In this document: positions 10,801-21,317 of the stretch, piece after piece | Layout: every line of letters starts with the position of its first letter | Numbering within the stretch: position 1 is the first letter of the stretch | Program-made: the position numbers and the translations under genes | The notes under the pieces: generated by a model | Databases searched by the model: none | What the model saw: the letters and a program-made list of their open reading frames with translations, nothing else | What the model was told of the DNA's origin: nothing | Assembly: GCF_963678635.1 (NCBI RefSeq) | Contig: NC_087071.1 | Coordinates: forward strand, 17,361,613 to 17,421,612 | Source of the DNA: Symsagittifera roscoffensis | Taxonomy: Eukaryota; Xenacoelomorpha; Acoela; Convolutidae | Direction: 5' to 3' | DNA length: 60,000 bases

Positions 10801-13800
10801 GCATTTTGCTTTTGGTAAAAATTTTAGCTTTTTTTAAGAAAACTAATTTGAATAATTTTGATCAATTTGGCATTCGCTTCATAATTTTACACCTACCAAT
10901 CAGTCTGATAAAAATGTAATAGAAAAACCAAAAACAAAATTCACCTGCCAAGAAAATCATGGTGTGTGAAAACTTCTCTGACCTTGAACTCTTTCTTCAA
11001 GGTTTCTGTACTTCTGAAGTCTCCAACATGCACCAACATTTTACTGGCTGTAAGCAAAAAATTAATGATTTCAATTTAAAGATTTTCGTCTTTCGTAATC
11101 ATTATACCTTGGGAGGTAAAATTAAACTTTAAGTCAAAAAAAGCTAAAGTAGATTCTTTCGACAAGATCGATGCGATATCAAGGCCTGTCGAGACATGAT
11201 TATACTGCAGTCTAATCGAGACTTCTAACGTGTTTTAGGTCTCACAATTAGAACTCATTAAATCGCAGACGATTGGAAAACACCCAGCCAAACAAAACAT
11301 TTAAAATTAGGTTGTGAAAACTTTTCGTCAAGTAAGTGAATTCGATTTTTTGGGATAAGAAAGTCAATCTTGATCGTTACGAGGCCAGACCCGGTTTGAC
11401 ATCTTTAGACCTTAGACTAAAAAAGCTTTAAATACAATTCCATAAACTAAGTCTATGAAAAAATACGAATTATACAAATTTCATACAGTTTGCTAACTTG
11501 AAATCATCAAATTTTAAAGACATTTTTTCGTGTATTGGCAAAAAAGCCGGTGTAAAGTTTTTTTTCTATATTTTTTTAGTTTTTTCTAAGTCACTTCACT
11601 TAATAATTTTTTAAACATTTTTTCAACCGCAAAACAAATGTAGTACTGAAACAAACTACACCTACTCATTTTGTATGGCTTTTTAATGTATGCCTTAATC
11701 AATCCATGAATAACTAAAACTCAAACTATGAAAAAAATCATCTTTGAAAATTTTTGCCATAGCTTACAGGTTTAATTCTTTCGAATCAATTGTATAAGAC
11801 AAAGTTAAGACATTTCTGGCAGTTTCCAATGCATTATTTTTTGCCAGACAGTCAAACTTTTGGTTAGTGAACGTTTGAGTAACCAAGGTTTCTGCACTTG
11901 TGTTCGATTACAAACACAACCGAAAAATTTTGGGAAATTAAATTTTAAAAAATCAATATTTTGGGTTTATGGAAAAAAATCTGGTCATACTATTTCCATG
12001 TACCTATGGAATTTCATGAAAAGTGTATTAGTAGCATATTTCTATATATGAAAATTGTATGATTAGCGTTTTTGGTCACCCAGATACTGAGCATTTTGTG
12101 AATAGAAAACCGATTCCGCAATAAGGACCCTTCTTCTGTTATTTTTTGTTCTTTCAATTTCTTTGATCGTTCCTTGTTCTTTGATTGCATTTTTGTTTCC
12201 TTGCTGGATCAGTTTTGAATGTATTGATAATAGGGCAAAGACGGTTGAAAGTAAATCTTAAACTGAGAACTGTAAGCTATTTTCCAAGTCTAAATTGATC
12301 CACAATGTAATATGAAAGTAACCAAAAACTATAGTGAGAATCCCGCTTTGATTAAAAAATAACCGACAAAATTCGAATTTTGCAAGACCTATGAATCTTA
12401 AACTTGGCTGTTTTATCCAAAAAATTTCTGAGATTGATTCGCTTTATTTTCAAATTTTACCCTTTTGAAAATTCGGCAGCAAACCTAATACTAGCATAAC
12501 TTGATAAACTGACCCACAACACAGAAAAATTTTGATAGCCAAAATTTTTTTGCTCTCATCAATTTAAATTTGTCCGATTACAACACAGAAAAAATATAAA
12601 ATCTACAAAAAAAGATCATAAAAAAAATTGTTTTTGGTCAATACTTTTTATCCTTTATTTTTGATTTGGAAATTTTTTTGAAAACACTTACAGCTGTTAA
12701 TAAAACTGATCATAAAATTAAAAAATCATAATAAAAATAGTTTTTCAGGTAGAAAAACAACCTAATGTTTTTTATAACAATTTACATTTCTCGACGTCAT
12801 CTGATTTTGCAGCACAAGCTGACATCATGCTAACTATCTTTGAAACATTAGCTATGATCATTATTCGTCCATATATAATACTCATCCCAGTCCGATGATT
12901 GTTTGGGGTACCTGATTTTGCGTGGAAAACAAAAAGAAAAAAATATGATTGTTCGGATCAAGGCAAAACCCTGAATGTTCCGACTGTTTTTTACGGTCTA
13001 AGGAAAATTAAAAAATTAAATATCAGAAAATATAAAGCATTTTTTTAAATTTGAGATTATTTACGAAAATCAACAACCCACATGCCATATGAAAAGCAAA
13101 ATGATAAATTTTGCTTCTGGGAATAAACCAGTTATGGCCATTGTGCTTGCTTCCATCAGCTTGGAACGATTTCCAAGACATATTAAATATCCGCTTACGC
13201 GTTAATAGCGCACGTGAATTGTCCCAAAATGGTCAAATTGGCAATCTTTAAACCCTTTAGCGAAAATCGATCACAGGTGAAACATATCTTTTCAAATTTA
13301 AGCTCAGCAGCAACTCATTTCGAATGATACAGAAAACCTCCGTGAAAAATGGCTAGTTAAAAAGTCCAAATTTGTCTGAAGAAAAAAATCACCCGAGAAC
13401 AAGTATTCCGTTACTTTCGTTACAAAAGTCCGAACAAAAAAACTAAAACGCGCCCGATTACAAAGTTTTTCTCCATTTTCAATGTTCGGAACAAAAAAAC
13501 TGATTGAAACTGATTTGAAATAATTGATTTTTTGACTATTTTCGAGAAAGGCTAATAATGCCGATGAAATTTTGTTTTGTCCATGAAAAATCAATTTTTG
13601 AAAATTCACTGTTCTAAGAGTTTTTTTGGAAAAAAATTCTTTTTTATAAAAAAATTCAACAAACATTTCTGCTTATACTAAGGAATTAGCTTAGAATTAT
13701 AAGTATTAAGGATGCTTAAAATTAGGATTTTTTTAAAACCTTGACTCCGTTGTTCTCTGTTTTTTTGATGAAAACTGTTCTATAATACGCCTAATCAATC

Positions 13801-14428
13801 ATTACTACCGAAAATGTCTATATTCAGGATTTGGTTCATATCATCAAATCAGAACACGAAATAAAAACGACTTTAAATTGAAGAAAAACGACAGAAATTA
13901 ACCCTTTTTACTTAGTTTCCATATTATTTTGGTCCGAAGTTCTGTGCACCTTGCAGAGTAATTGTCTTTCTTTATTTTTTTTATCGTAATTGGGGTTGTG
14001 AATCTTTTTAGTTACAAAACTTAATTTATTGTAAAATTTAATTTTCGAAAGTTCCAAAATTTTAATTGAGCTTACTTTTTGAATGAGAAGAATTTTTTTT
14101 TGCCGGATTCATTTCGAATCAACTATATTAGAACACTATGACCAAATGCTTACTTACTGTTAAAATCCGTAAGACAGTGAGCTGCTGTTAATACCCACTG
14201 TGCCGCTATGATGGATCCGCCACAGTAAACATCTTCATCCTCAAGCGAAATATTAACAAAAAATGGTCTCGGGATTGTAGCATTTAGACCATTTACAAGA
14301 AATGAGTTAAATTTACTAGAATATCTTTGACTTTCTCCTCGCTTGTCTACACTAGCCGATAAATAACTTATATTTGAAAGACCTAAAACTATCATTAATT
14401 GTGAAAAGAGAAAATATTTTGGAGACAT
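4888..14428 (-). CDS. Secreted trypsin/chymotrypsin-family (S1) serine protease, five exons
   Basis: The minus-strand exons are 14428-14158, 11047-10945, 9231-9064, 8129-8050 and 5114-4888. All have GT/AG borders and mutually consistent phases (1, 2, 2, 1), giving 849 coding bases and 282 residues. I start at the ATG at 14428 (MSPKYFLF), which opens a signal peptide; the open frame also runs upstream through a TTG. In order: signal peptide, short pro-region, YCGGSIIAAQWVLTAAHC with the catalytic His in exon 1, HVGDFRS and EVFTHHDF in exon 2, TNDIGLIKLDSPL with the catalytic Asp in exon 3, ADVLQETILRE in exon 4, and NRGDSGSPLF with the catalytic Ser in exon 5. Length and motif order fit an extracellular S1 endopeptidase that cleaves peptide bonds. 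Oddities: the usual GWG before the autolysis loop reads CGLGTT; two extra residues separate the Cys from GDSG (CTNRGDSG); and the propeptide/activation site is not the usual R-IVGG (it reads LVNG). Substrate specificity cannot be assigned. ATTAAA at 4870-4865 on the minus strand is a possible poly(A) signal. Confidence 0.88.
5115..8049. other. Intron 4 of the protease gene
   Basis: This is about 2.9 kb of AT-rich intron. It contains the dispersed repeat at 5370-5650, a family A copy at 7269-7765 and a family A end fragment at 7825-7918. I see no other exon or gene; between 5700 and 7250 only low-complexity T- and A-rich sequence is visible. Confidence 0.75.
7269..7765 (-). repeat. Repeat family A, copy (minus orientation)
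   Basis: It begins with the GTTCTGACTTTCG end and ends with the hairpin-bearing terminus TTCAGGGCTTTGCCCTGATA and GAGCAGT. Inside are the family blocks GGGGGTTTAAAAATTG, AAATTGGCCATTTT and a degraded GCGC/GTTAA core. A second, short piece of the same family (AAAAATGGCTAGTTAAAAA up to GAAAGTCGGAAT) lies at 7825-7918 in the opposite orientation. Confidence 0.7.
8342..8849 (+). repeat. Repeat family A, copy in protease intron 3
   Basis: This is a nearly full copy. Its left end is CTGCTCGTATCAGGGCGAAGTCCTG with the hairpin, then GTTCCGACTGCC. The core is CCGCTTACGCGTTAATAGCG followed by TTAATTGTCCCAAATTGGCC, and the right end is CGAAAGTCGGAAC. The outer motifs GTTCCGACT and AGTCGGAAC are inverted repeats. 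A minus-strand open frame at 8754-8957 is part of the repeat and is not called as a gene. Confidence 0.85.
8896..8982. repeat. Foldback with poly-C and poly-G arms
   Basis: GGGATCTTGTTAAC (8896-8909) is the exact reverse complement of 8969-8982. Just inside the arms are a C-run (8911 on) and a G-run (ending near 8966), which extend the pairing. It lies directly downstream of the family A copy, in intron 3 of the protease gene. Confidence 0.85.
9232..10944. other. Intron 2 of the protease gene
   Basis: AT-rich intron of 1.7 kb. A plus-strand open frame at 9342-9716 starts only at TTG and looks like chance. I see no repeat family or further exon here. Confidence 0.7.
11820..12070 (+). repeat. 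Dispersed repeat, inverted partner at 31880-32140
   Basis: GAGTAACCAAGGTTTCTGCACTTGTGTTC and the downstream AAATTTTAAAAAATCA, TTTATGG.AAAAA and CATACTATTTCCAT reappear in reverse complement at 31880-32140. Both copies have short open frames that share LSNQG and a later YGK-like stretch, but their lengths and frames differ, so I read this as a non-coding repeat. Confidence 0.6.
12951..13435 (+). repeat. Repeat family A, copy in protease intron 1
   Basis: It runs from the degraded hairpin end (ATCAAGGCAAAACCCTGAATGTTCCGACTG) through the core CCGCTTACGCGTTAATAGCGC and GTCCCAAAATGGTCAAATTGG to CAAAAGTCCGAAC. Confidence 0.8.
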
Positions 14429-14929
14429 TATTTCTTTCAAATCGTTTCGGATGAAAACAACAAATATTCAGATTAAATAAAGAGTGTTTCATTTGGAAGT
14501 AGTTTACTTTCATTTTTTATCCAAACATTGACAATATTATGATTTTCATTATGACCTCAATACATTAATTGACCATGAAACAGAAAGTGAGAAACAATTA
14601 GCTGAGTAAAGTTTAGGTCTCTTCGAAAATGATACGAACTTGATACAAAAGCAAAAAACATTGTTGAAAATTCAGAGAGTTGTTTTGGTGCAGTTTGCTT
14701 TTTTTGCAAAATTTGAACCCCAATTTTGCCCTAAAAAAAGACGTTTTTGCACACTTGTTTTTCAATTGTGCAAACTTTCTTCTTCAGTTTTTGAGCTTTA
14801 TAAAGGGAAACTGATGGAGGTGAAATGTCTAAACATCCGCGAATTACTTTTAAACCAAATTTTGCAAAATATTTGTGGTAAGTTGGATATAATTTGGTTG
14901 TCAGGCACCTAGGTGTACACTAAAAATTA
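14429..14929. other. Upstream region of the protease gene
   Basis: This is the 5' flank of the minus-strand protease gene. No convincing TATA box or initiator can be fixed. A 90-codon plus-strand frame at 14640-14912 has no recognisable feature. Confidence 0.5.
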
Positions 14930-15315
14930 CTTATTGAGTTCATGTCCGGGGTGACTTTCTCATAGAGTAATTTCGGATAAGGTGCGCCGTCTTTTCGTCA
15001 CGCTATCTTATTTATCGGCCGGATAGGTTCGTGCAACTTCTTAGTCTAATACCAATCATAATCTTACTCTTAAATCTCCTATTCTCAGTAGATCTAGCGT
15101 ATACTGGTATTTGCGAGGTTTAGAATAAAAAAACTGTTCTGAGGAAGAACAACTGTTTGCTAAGTTGAATTTAATCTTCTCTGGCTGAAACTATAAATAG
15201 TTTCAGCCTTACAACTTCTCGTAAGTTTTATTCATGGATCATGATTGATTAGTTCTAAGTATTTTACAGTGATAGTAATAGAAAATATAATAGGATATAA
15301 TAAAACTTGTTTTGA
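14930..15315. repeat. Divergent duplicated segment with a conserved hairpin (copy 2)
   Basis: This is the partner of 1-410, considerably diverged. At the position of the copy 1 hairpin it has GGCTGAAACTA, a TAAA loop and TAGTTTCAGCC, an 11-bp perfect stem of different sequence. Unlike in copy 1, it is separated from the peptide-gene duplication by about 3.26 kb. Confidence 0.6.
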
Positions 15316-16609
15316 ACTGGTTCCAACATGTTCAGACATTTCAAAAACTTGTCAGTTTTCGTTGGGTTGCATAACAGGCTAGCCTGATCTAATCGGAAAA
15401 TGACTCGCAATATTTTTTTGTAATTTCTGATTCATTACAACGGGCACAATTTGGGCATGAATTTTCATGATCATTTTCCAAAATAATTTATCTTTGGAAA
15501 AAAGACAGTGAATCTGGAAGCACGTTGACATTTCAAACATTTGCCTAGATTGAACAACAAAGCGTTTGAGTTGTAAGAAATTGTATGTGATTGATTTATC
15601 CAATTTTAATGGCATTGCTGTACGGTACTATCTATGTTTGTTGGATGTAATATTCTGGGTGGTTACAAGAAAAAATTTGCGATGACGACTATGCAAAAAA
15701 AAAGTTTTGTAACTTTCGCATGTATCATTGCTTTCTTTCATAAAATTTAATCAAAAAGGTGTCAATTTAGTAATTAAAAACTTTGGAATCTTAAAGTGCT
15801 TGAGCCAAGATTTGAACCAAGGTGTGTTTGGCTTTTTAATCAAGTTGTACATTAAAATTGTACAAACATTGTCAAGATGCTTTTACCCATGCATCTAAGG
15901 CAAAAATTAAATAGATACTAAATTTTAATTATAACCATCATCAAACTTATCGACTGCGTATTACCAAAACCGTATTTCCATAAAAATTTATACATACAAT
16001 TTTGTGCTGATATAAAATCTGAAACTTGTCAAGCAAAAAAAAATCATTTATTGTTTGAAAGATAGCACAACTCTTATCAAAAAGGATCTGTAATGTTCGA
16101 ATTTTTTACAATAAAATTTTATTTTATTTTAAAAGAAATAAAAAATTAGCTTCCAAAAAATTGGTAAGTGCAAAAAAAAAGGACTCAAAAAACCTTAAAA
16201 CCTTGTTCTTCAATTAATTAATGAAAAAACTAATCACTTCTGCATTAAAGTTTTTAAAATTTGATGGCGATTGAAAGTTTGTTAGCAGTAAAAATTTGTT
16301 CTGTTGTTCGATATTCATGTGAGGAAATTCGAAAACAAAACTGAAAACTATCGCCAAAAATGACGTCAGATACACAAGAGCAGTCGCCAAAAAGTCAAAA
16401 TTTTGCACTGGTTTGATTAATCTGGTTTCACTATGTGCGGCTCCGATACGTTTTGTTCTTGCAATTGTCTTGGTTCACCCGGTTTTTGTTTCTTTAGCTG
16501 TCAGTTTCTTATATAAAATTACAAAAATGCAAATTTAAGCCTGAAGTCTGTTGCTTTTTTTCTCAGTGAATAAAGAAGTCTGGTTTTCATACAACAATGT
16601 ACCCGCAAG

Positions 16610-17488
16610 GAAGTTTCATGGATAAAAGTCGATTATAATGGATTTTGTAGACTAAAATGTTGTCTATATAACCCATTATCATGGCAAATTTAGACAACGT
16701 AATTGATTTTTAAACCATTTTATTAGATTATCTTCGAAAAATAAACACCCATTAAAATCCATCATAATCGGTTATAATCCATTTTTGTTTTCTTTATAAT
16801 GGATTTTTTTTGTAAATGAAACCCTTGAAAATTGATTAAATTTTGTAAATAATGACTATGTTTTTGCAAATTTCTGCAAAACTCGAACGAATACGTTCAT
16901 ACATGGGCGGCCAAAACTTAGTACTTTTCAAGAGGCCAATATCTAGTAATTTTTTTTAAAAAAAAAGCCCCCCTGTCCAAAACGTCCCCCTTATGTCCCC
17001 CCTAAGCCCCCTACATCTCCTCGTTCCCCACATTTGAACCAGGACCATCCGCTCCCCACGCGTTTACCACACCCCCACTAAACACTAAACACACCCACCG
17101 GGACAGGTAACTCGAATAAAACTCAATTGAAATAATAACAAAAATGCGTGATTTTTTATAAATTTTCATTAACACGATTAAAATTAATGAAAAATTGAAT
17201 TTAGCAAGAGAATAAAATAACTAACTTAAGTTTAACATTATTATGAAAAACTGAAACAGCACACCGAAAAATTTGTAGCACACCGATTGATTATTATGAT
17301 TGTTTTTTTTGAAAATGAGCTGAAAAACAATCTATTATAATTGATTACAAACAATTACAATGGGATTTAATTGCTTTAAAAATAGTATCATTATAATCCA
17401 TTTTTAATCAATTAAAGCCAATTTTTGTGTATTTTGCAGAGACTGACAATGAAAATCCAATATAATCTATTATTATCCATAAACCTTC
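16610..17488. mobile_element. MITE-like element with imperfect ~38-bp terminal inverted repeats
   Basis: The left end GAAGTTTCATGGATAAAAGT matches the reverse complement of the right end (…TTATTATCCATAAACCTTC), and the similarity continues through ATTATAATGGATTTT. The interior has more copies of ATTATAATCCATTTTT in both orientations near 16770-16810 and 17390. There is no coding sequence. A C-rich tract (16965-17105) sits inside. No clear target duplication is visible. Confidence 0.6.
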
Positions 17489-17869
17489 AGTGCAGGTAAG
17501 ACACCTATATATACGAGATGACAATATTCCACCTTCTTGCTTACCTTCTTTGCGCCAAAAATTCAAAATAATCATTTTTTTTTGTCAGTTTCTGTACTGT
17601 TTTTAACTGTGAGTTAAATCCAAAATCATTTTTTATGATTTTATTTGTTTCTCATAATACATATGTTTTTTTTATAAATATTCTTCCAATTTTTCTTCTG
17701 CGCAAAATTGGGTCAAAACTTTTGGTATTCAGGATATTTTGAATATTGACTTGTGTTGACCGAAAAACCTTCCTGCCTTAGCCAAGCCCCACAGCAGCTA
17801 CTGAACATTGGTTCCGGCTGATATAAACTTAACTGACGGAATAATTCTTACGTTTACTTTTGAACGGCT

Positions 17870-18310
17870 TGGTTTTTATTTCCTTTCAATTTTTCACGTC
17901 TCGAGCTCATACAAAATTATCGGTGATCATTTTTTGAACTATTGACAGGGTTTGCAAATTGCAAAGTTGGCTAGTTTGAAACAATTAATTTTTGAGATGT
18001 TTTGTACTAAATTTTAAGCGGTTATTTAACCGTTTCAAAACTGATCAAACTTATTTGAGACAGGATATCTGGTTTTCTTTTGCGCTTTTATACCTTAGAA
18101 GCTAAGAAAATTTCTTTGCATTTGACATAACGTGACGAGGGAGTTTTTAAAAAATACCAGAAAAAAAACTAAAATATATTAAAAACTTCAATTAAAAAAC
18201 CATATATTTTTTAATTGAAGTTTTGAAAATTGTTTCAAAGACGTTCAAGGGCAGCCGGAAATTCCAGGGTTATGTTCTGATGCTTTGGCCCTGATTCTCA
18301 GCACAGTTTT
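17870..18310 (-). repeat. Decayed copy of repeat family A
   Basis: The order CGAGCTCATACAAAATTAT, GGTTTGCAAATTGC, TTTGAAACAATTAA and finally GGCAGCCGGAAATTCCAGGG with GGCCCTGATTCTCAGCA follows the family A consensus in minus orientation, with many substitutions. It appears much older than the other copies. Confidence 0.5.
18182..18224. repeat. Perfect 18-bp hairpin
   Basis: AAAACTTCAATTAAAAAA (18182-18199) and TTTTTTAATTGAAGTTTT (18207-18224) pair perfectly around the 7-base loop CCATATA. It is AT-rich and lies inside the decayed family A copy; function unknown. Confidence 0.85.
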
Positions 18311-19427
18311 AGTCGTAAAACTTTTATCACCTTTTTTAATCTTTTTCTAGATCTTTTTGTCGCTGTTGACACAAAATTGATAAAATCTCAATGAGTATAC
18401 TTTCAATCAAGCATTGCGAGAGTCGTTTTGTAAAAGCAATCAAATGGAATCTTGAATGATAATTCTGGGAGAGCTACCAATCTGAGGTGTTTTGAGAGAA
18501 GTGTAAAAATAACTCTAAATTTATTTCAAAAAAATCAATTGATGGAGGTGTAAAGGGCGTTTGGAACATTAGGGCTCCTACCTTCACTAGCAGTCTTGTT
18601 CTTCTTTAATAAATAGTTGTGCCACTTAATTCGACCACTAACTTTTCCAGAGTTTTTGGAATCAGGTGGCTGAAGTCAAAAGAACTTGGGTAATGGGAAA
18701 ATTTTCATATCAGCCTGAAATATTTTCGAACTTTGACGCTTTTTGCAATACCTGTTTGCTTTTTCGTGTTCAAAAATTTGATTGTGTATTTCCCTTTTCT
18801 AACCTGTTTTGCTAACGTTTACGATTACCTCGCGTTATTTTTTTGCAGCTGCTGAAAAATTGATAGAGTACAATTGAGTTTATAGAAACTAACATTATCT
18901 GTTTTTTTTTCAGAATTTTATTTTGCTCGTGATCAAACATTTGATAGTTAGAAAATTTTGAACTCTCAAGCTGTTGCTTAATAAAATCCATTTCAACGGC
19001 ATTTCTAAAACCAGCTATGCGTAACGTTTTGTTTGCTTTGAAGGCGAAATGGTTAGATCAGACATGAAAACTGAAGAAACAGCGGTTTTAAGTAGCAAAG
19101 CATTTTGAGAAGGAAAGTTTCGGTTGTTGCAAAGACACATTGGTAAGAGCTTAAGCCAACAAATTTTCGGAATGGAACTGTGACGATACTGACATTTTTT
19201 GCTAATTACAGCAATTTTCTCATGTCTTAAAGCGTTTGCAAGAAGGATGAAAAATTTCGGCCTGTTTTTTATCATTTGGATGATTTGCCGAAGCTAACAC
19301 AAGCGGAAAACGCAGCTTGCAGAAAAACTTTAAAATCTAACCAAGATTTAAATTTTCATTAAACAGTTTCAGCAATTAAAATTCAGTTGTAATAGAAGTT
19401 TAAGACTAAACTATAAACCTTTCAATC

Positions 19428-20166
19428 ATGATGAGAAAAATTTTCGGTAAGTTTTGCAACAAAATCTGAGAATAAAAATTAAACAGTTTCAGCAGTTATA
19501 ATTCAGTTGCGATAGAAGTTTCAGCCATTAAAACTCAGTTGCGATAGAAGCTTAAGACTAAACTAAACGTTTCAATCATGATGAGAAAAGTTTTTGGTAA
19601 GTTTTGCAGCAAAATTTGAGAATAAAAATTTTTATGGTGTTTCCAAATTTTTTTTTTTTTGAATAATGTATATGATGCCAACCGACAAGCGAGCTGACGT
19701 TTTTTTGGTATTCTCCAAGCCGATTTAATTGTAAAAGTTCAAGTTCAAGTTTGGATAAAAAAAGGGCATAAAAACAAAATAATTCAAAATTTCAATTAAA
19801 TTTTGTTTAATTTGAAGACGCAACTCGGTAGGTAGCTAAACTTTTCTTGTTTTCTTTCAAGATGGGAAATTTTTTAGATTTTTTGTAGATAATAAACGAA
19901 ATGCTCACTTCTTGAAAACATGTTTGTGGTTATAATTTTTCTGGTTATGATTTGCAGTGCTTCTCGTGGTGTTCGCCATCACCTACCAACTGACGGAGGC
20001 TACCCCTGAACCCCCTCCTCCGGGAGCATCGCGACAGGAACTGACAGACTACCGCAACGCTCTGCTCGCCTCTCTCGGAATCAGTGCCCCCATGGGCGGC
20101 GGTGGTGCTCCAGGGGGAGGCATGGCACCCGGCGGTGCTCCTATGATGGACGATGAGTCCATGTAG
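19428..20166 (+). CDS. Secreted Pro/Gly/Met-rich peptide, copy 2 (two exons, alternative first exons)
   Basis: Exon 1 is at 19428-19446 (ATGATGAGAAAAATTTTCG then GTAAGT) and exon 2 at 19958-20166 after TGATTTGCAG, joined in phase 1 for 75 residues. The alternative signal exon at 19578-19596 would give MMRKVF instead of MMRKIF, a conservative change in the signal peptide. The exon 2 product is identical to copy 1; the visible coding difference (GCG to GCT, Ala) is silent. The splice donors, acceptor, stop codon and 3' AAC tract are all retained, so both copies look functional. The product is predicted to be extracellular: a signal peptide, then an acidic, proline-rich start, a short central stretch that may be helical, and a Gly/Met-rich tail with an acidic end. 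No family is recognised. Confidence 0.72.
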
Positions 20167-20182
20167 ATAAATACAAGAAAAC

Positions 20183-20243
20183 AAACAAACAAACAACAAC
20201 AACGTCAACAACAACAACAACAAAAACAAAAACAACAACAACA
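20183..20243. repeat. (AAC)n microsatellite, copy 2
   Basis: Equivalent of the tract at 2036-2092, immediately after the stop codon of peptide gene copy 2. Confidence 0.85.
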
Positions 20244-20727
20244 AACTTTCGATGACGTTTAAGAAGGAAACTAGAAAAAAGTGGGCTTCAAAATCCTTCA
20301 AACATGATATTTGCTTTCTTTGCATGGTGTCATCATTTCTCTGAAAGTATTACGGACTGTGTATTTCTTGCTGCATATTGTAATTAAAAGTAAAATAGAA
20401 AACGTTTTCTTCTTGATTTATTTTAATTTAATCGTTTGTTTAAAAATCAGTCAAATTGCGCTCTCCTTCGAACAGCGCTTGCATTTCAGAAAAAACTAGC
20501 ATGTATGAGAAAAATTAGAACATCTGCAGACAGAAATATTTAGAAAATGGAATAAACTAAATAAACCGATAAATTTAATTAGAGAGTTTTCTATCAAACC
20601 TGATATTTCTTTTTTGATCAAAATTAAGCTAACTTGCTACTATATTTGTTGTCTGGTGCCATATATATGGCGTGTGAGAGGAATGTTTCAAAAAACTTTT
20701 CTCGCTACACTTGTTGTGTAGGTACCA

Positions 20728-21003
20728 GCAGATTTAGGGGGGGGGGGGGAGGGTGGGGACGGACGCTCTCTTGAGGGATTCGACCCCCTGCCGACCAAAG
20801 CGTCCCTCCTTTGTTCTACTTTGAGATCTCTTTTTTTGGCTGACCGACCCCTATAAGTTGTCTAAAGGCGCCTTTGGCGCCAATATATACTTATTTTGAG
20901 AGGGAGCGCGCAGAAAAATTTTTTTGGTCAAAATTTTCCGAAAAAAAAAAACGCTTTTAAAATCCACCTCACCCCTCAGGAAAACCCTAGATCCGCCCCT
21001 CTG
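20728..21003. mobile_element. hAT-type MITE relic (relative of 28011-28435)
   Basis: It starts CAGATTTAGGGGGG and ends CCCTAGATCCGCCCCTCTG, the terminal motif of the intact element at 28011. Inside are CGACCCCCTGCCGACC, GGCGCCTTTGGCGCC and AATATATACTTATTTTGAGAGG, which also occur in the relatives at 28011 and 36185. The left end is damaged by a poly-G run and no target duplication remains. Confidence 0.65.
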
Positions 21004-21205
21004 CGTATGCATGAATTTTTTGATGAAATAATTTTTTCAACTAAATGGTTAAATTACGATTAAAAGATTCTTAGAATTAAAAATAACTATTACATGAGGA
21101 AAACGAAAAAAATTTAGAAAAAAGTCAAAAGTTTGGTTTTCTTTTTTGATTTAAAATTAAACTTCTGCAAAAATTATATAAGTTGTAAAACTTCATGCCG
21201 TACCT

Positions 21206-21317
21206 TTTTGGTTCTATGTTACGGCATGATATATTCCAGTCAACCAACGGTTGAGTTTCGTCTGATTAACTATCAAAATTGATTTTGAAAATATCATGCC
21301 GTAACATAGAACCAAAA
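21206..21317. repeat. 27-bp perfect inverted repeat with a 58-base spacer
   Basis: TTTTGGTTCTATGTTACGGC and its continuation (21206-21232) are the exact reverse complement of 21291-21317. The spacer is unremarkable. It could be a short foldback transposon or a hairpin-forming transcript. Confidence 0.9.

Larger units (their letters stand above)
11048..14157. other. Intron 1 of the protease gene
   Basis: A 3.1-kb AT-rich intron holding a dispersed repeat at 11820-12070 and a family A copy at 12951-13435. The remainder is featureless A/T-rich sequence. Confidence 0.75.
15316..18585. other. 3.26-kb stretch present in copy 2 but absent from copy 1 of the duplication
   Basis: In copy 1, GGTTCCA (420-426) is joined directly to CTTCACTAGCAG; in copy 2 the same two landmarks are about 3.26 kb apart. 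The extra sequence contains a TIR element (16610-17488), a C-rich tract near 16965-17105 and a decayed family A copy (17870-18310). A 78-codon minus-strand frame at 15379-15615 has no features I recognise. Either copy 2 gained the sequence or copy 1 lost it. Confidence 0.65.
18586..20722. repeat. Segmental duplication, copy 2 (matches 427-2569)
   Basis: A near-identical copy of 427-2569. Differences include small poly-T length changes, scattered substitutions and a shorter AAC tract. It contains a full peptide gene. Beyond 20722 it runs into a MITE relic, where copy 1 has the assembly gap. The 86-codon minus-strand frame at 19015-19275 is open here too, but five of the six base changes against 861-1121 alter the protein, so I do not call it coding. 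Confidence 0.9.

Noticed and set aside
8754-13666. Shared peptide TKVTEYL..G..FL.TNLDFLTSHF in minus-strand frames of several family A copies
   Set aside because: It is a translation of the repeat's right end; frames differ in start, length and continuation, so no common protein is supported.
15379-15615. 78-codon minus-strand frame considered as a transposase zinc-finger remnant
   Set aside because: Cysteine/histidine spacing does not match BED or TTF fingers, and nothing follows it.
17020-17050. GGTTCAAAT on the minus strand as a tRNA B box
   Set aside because: No T-stem pairing, A box or acceptor stem; no tRNA gene can be supported anywhere in the window.
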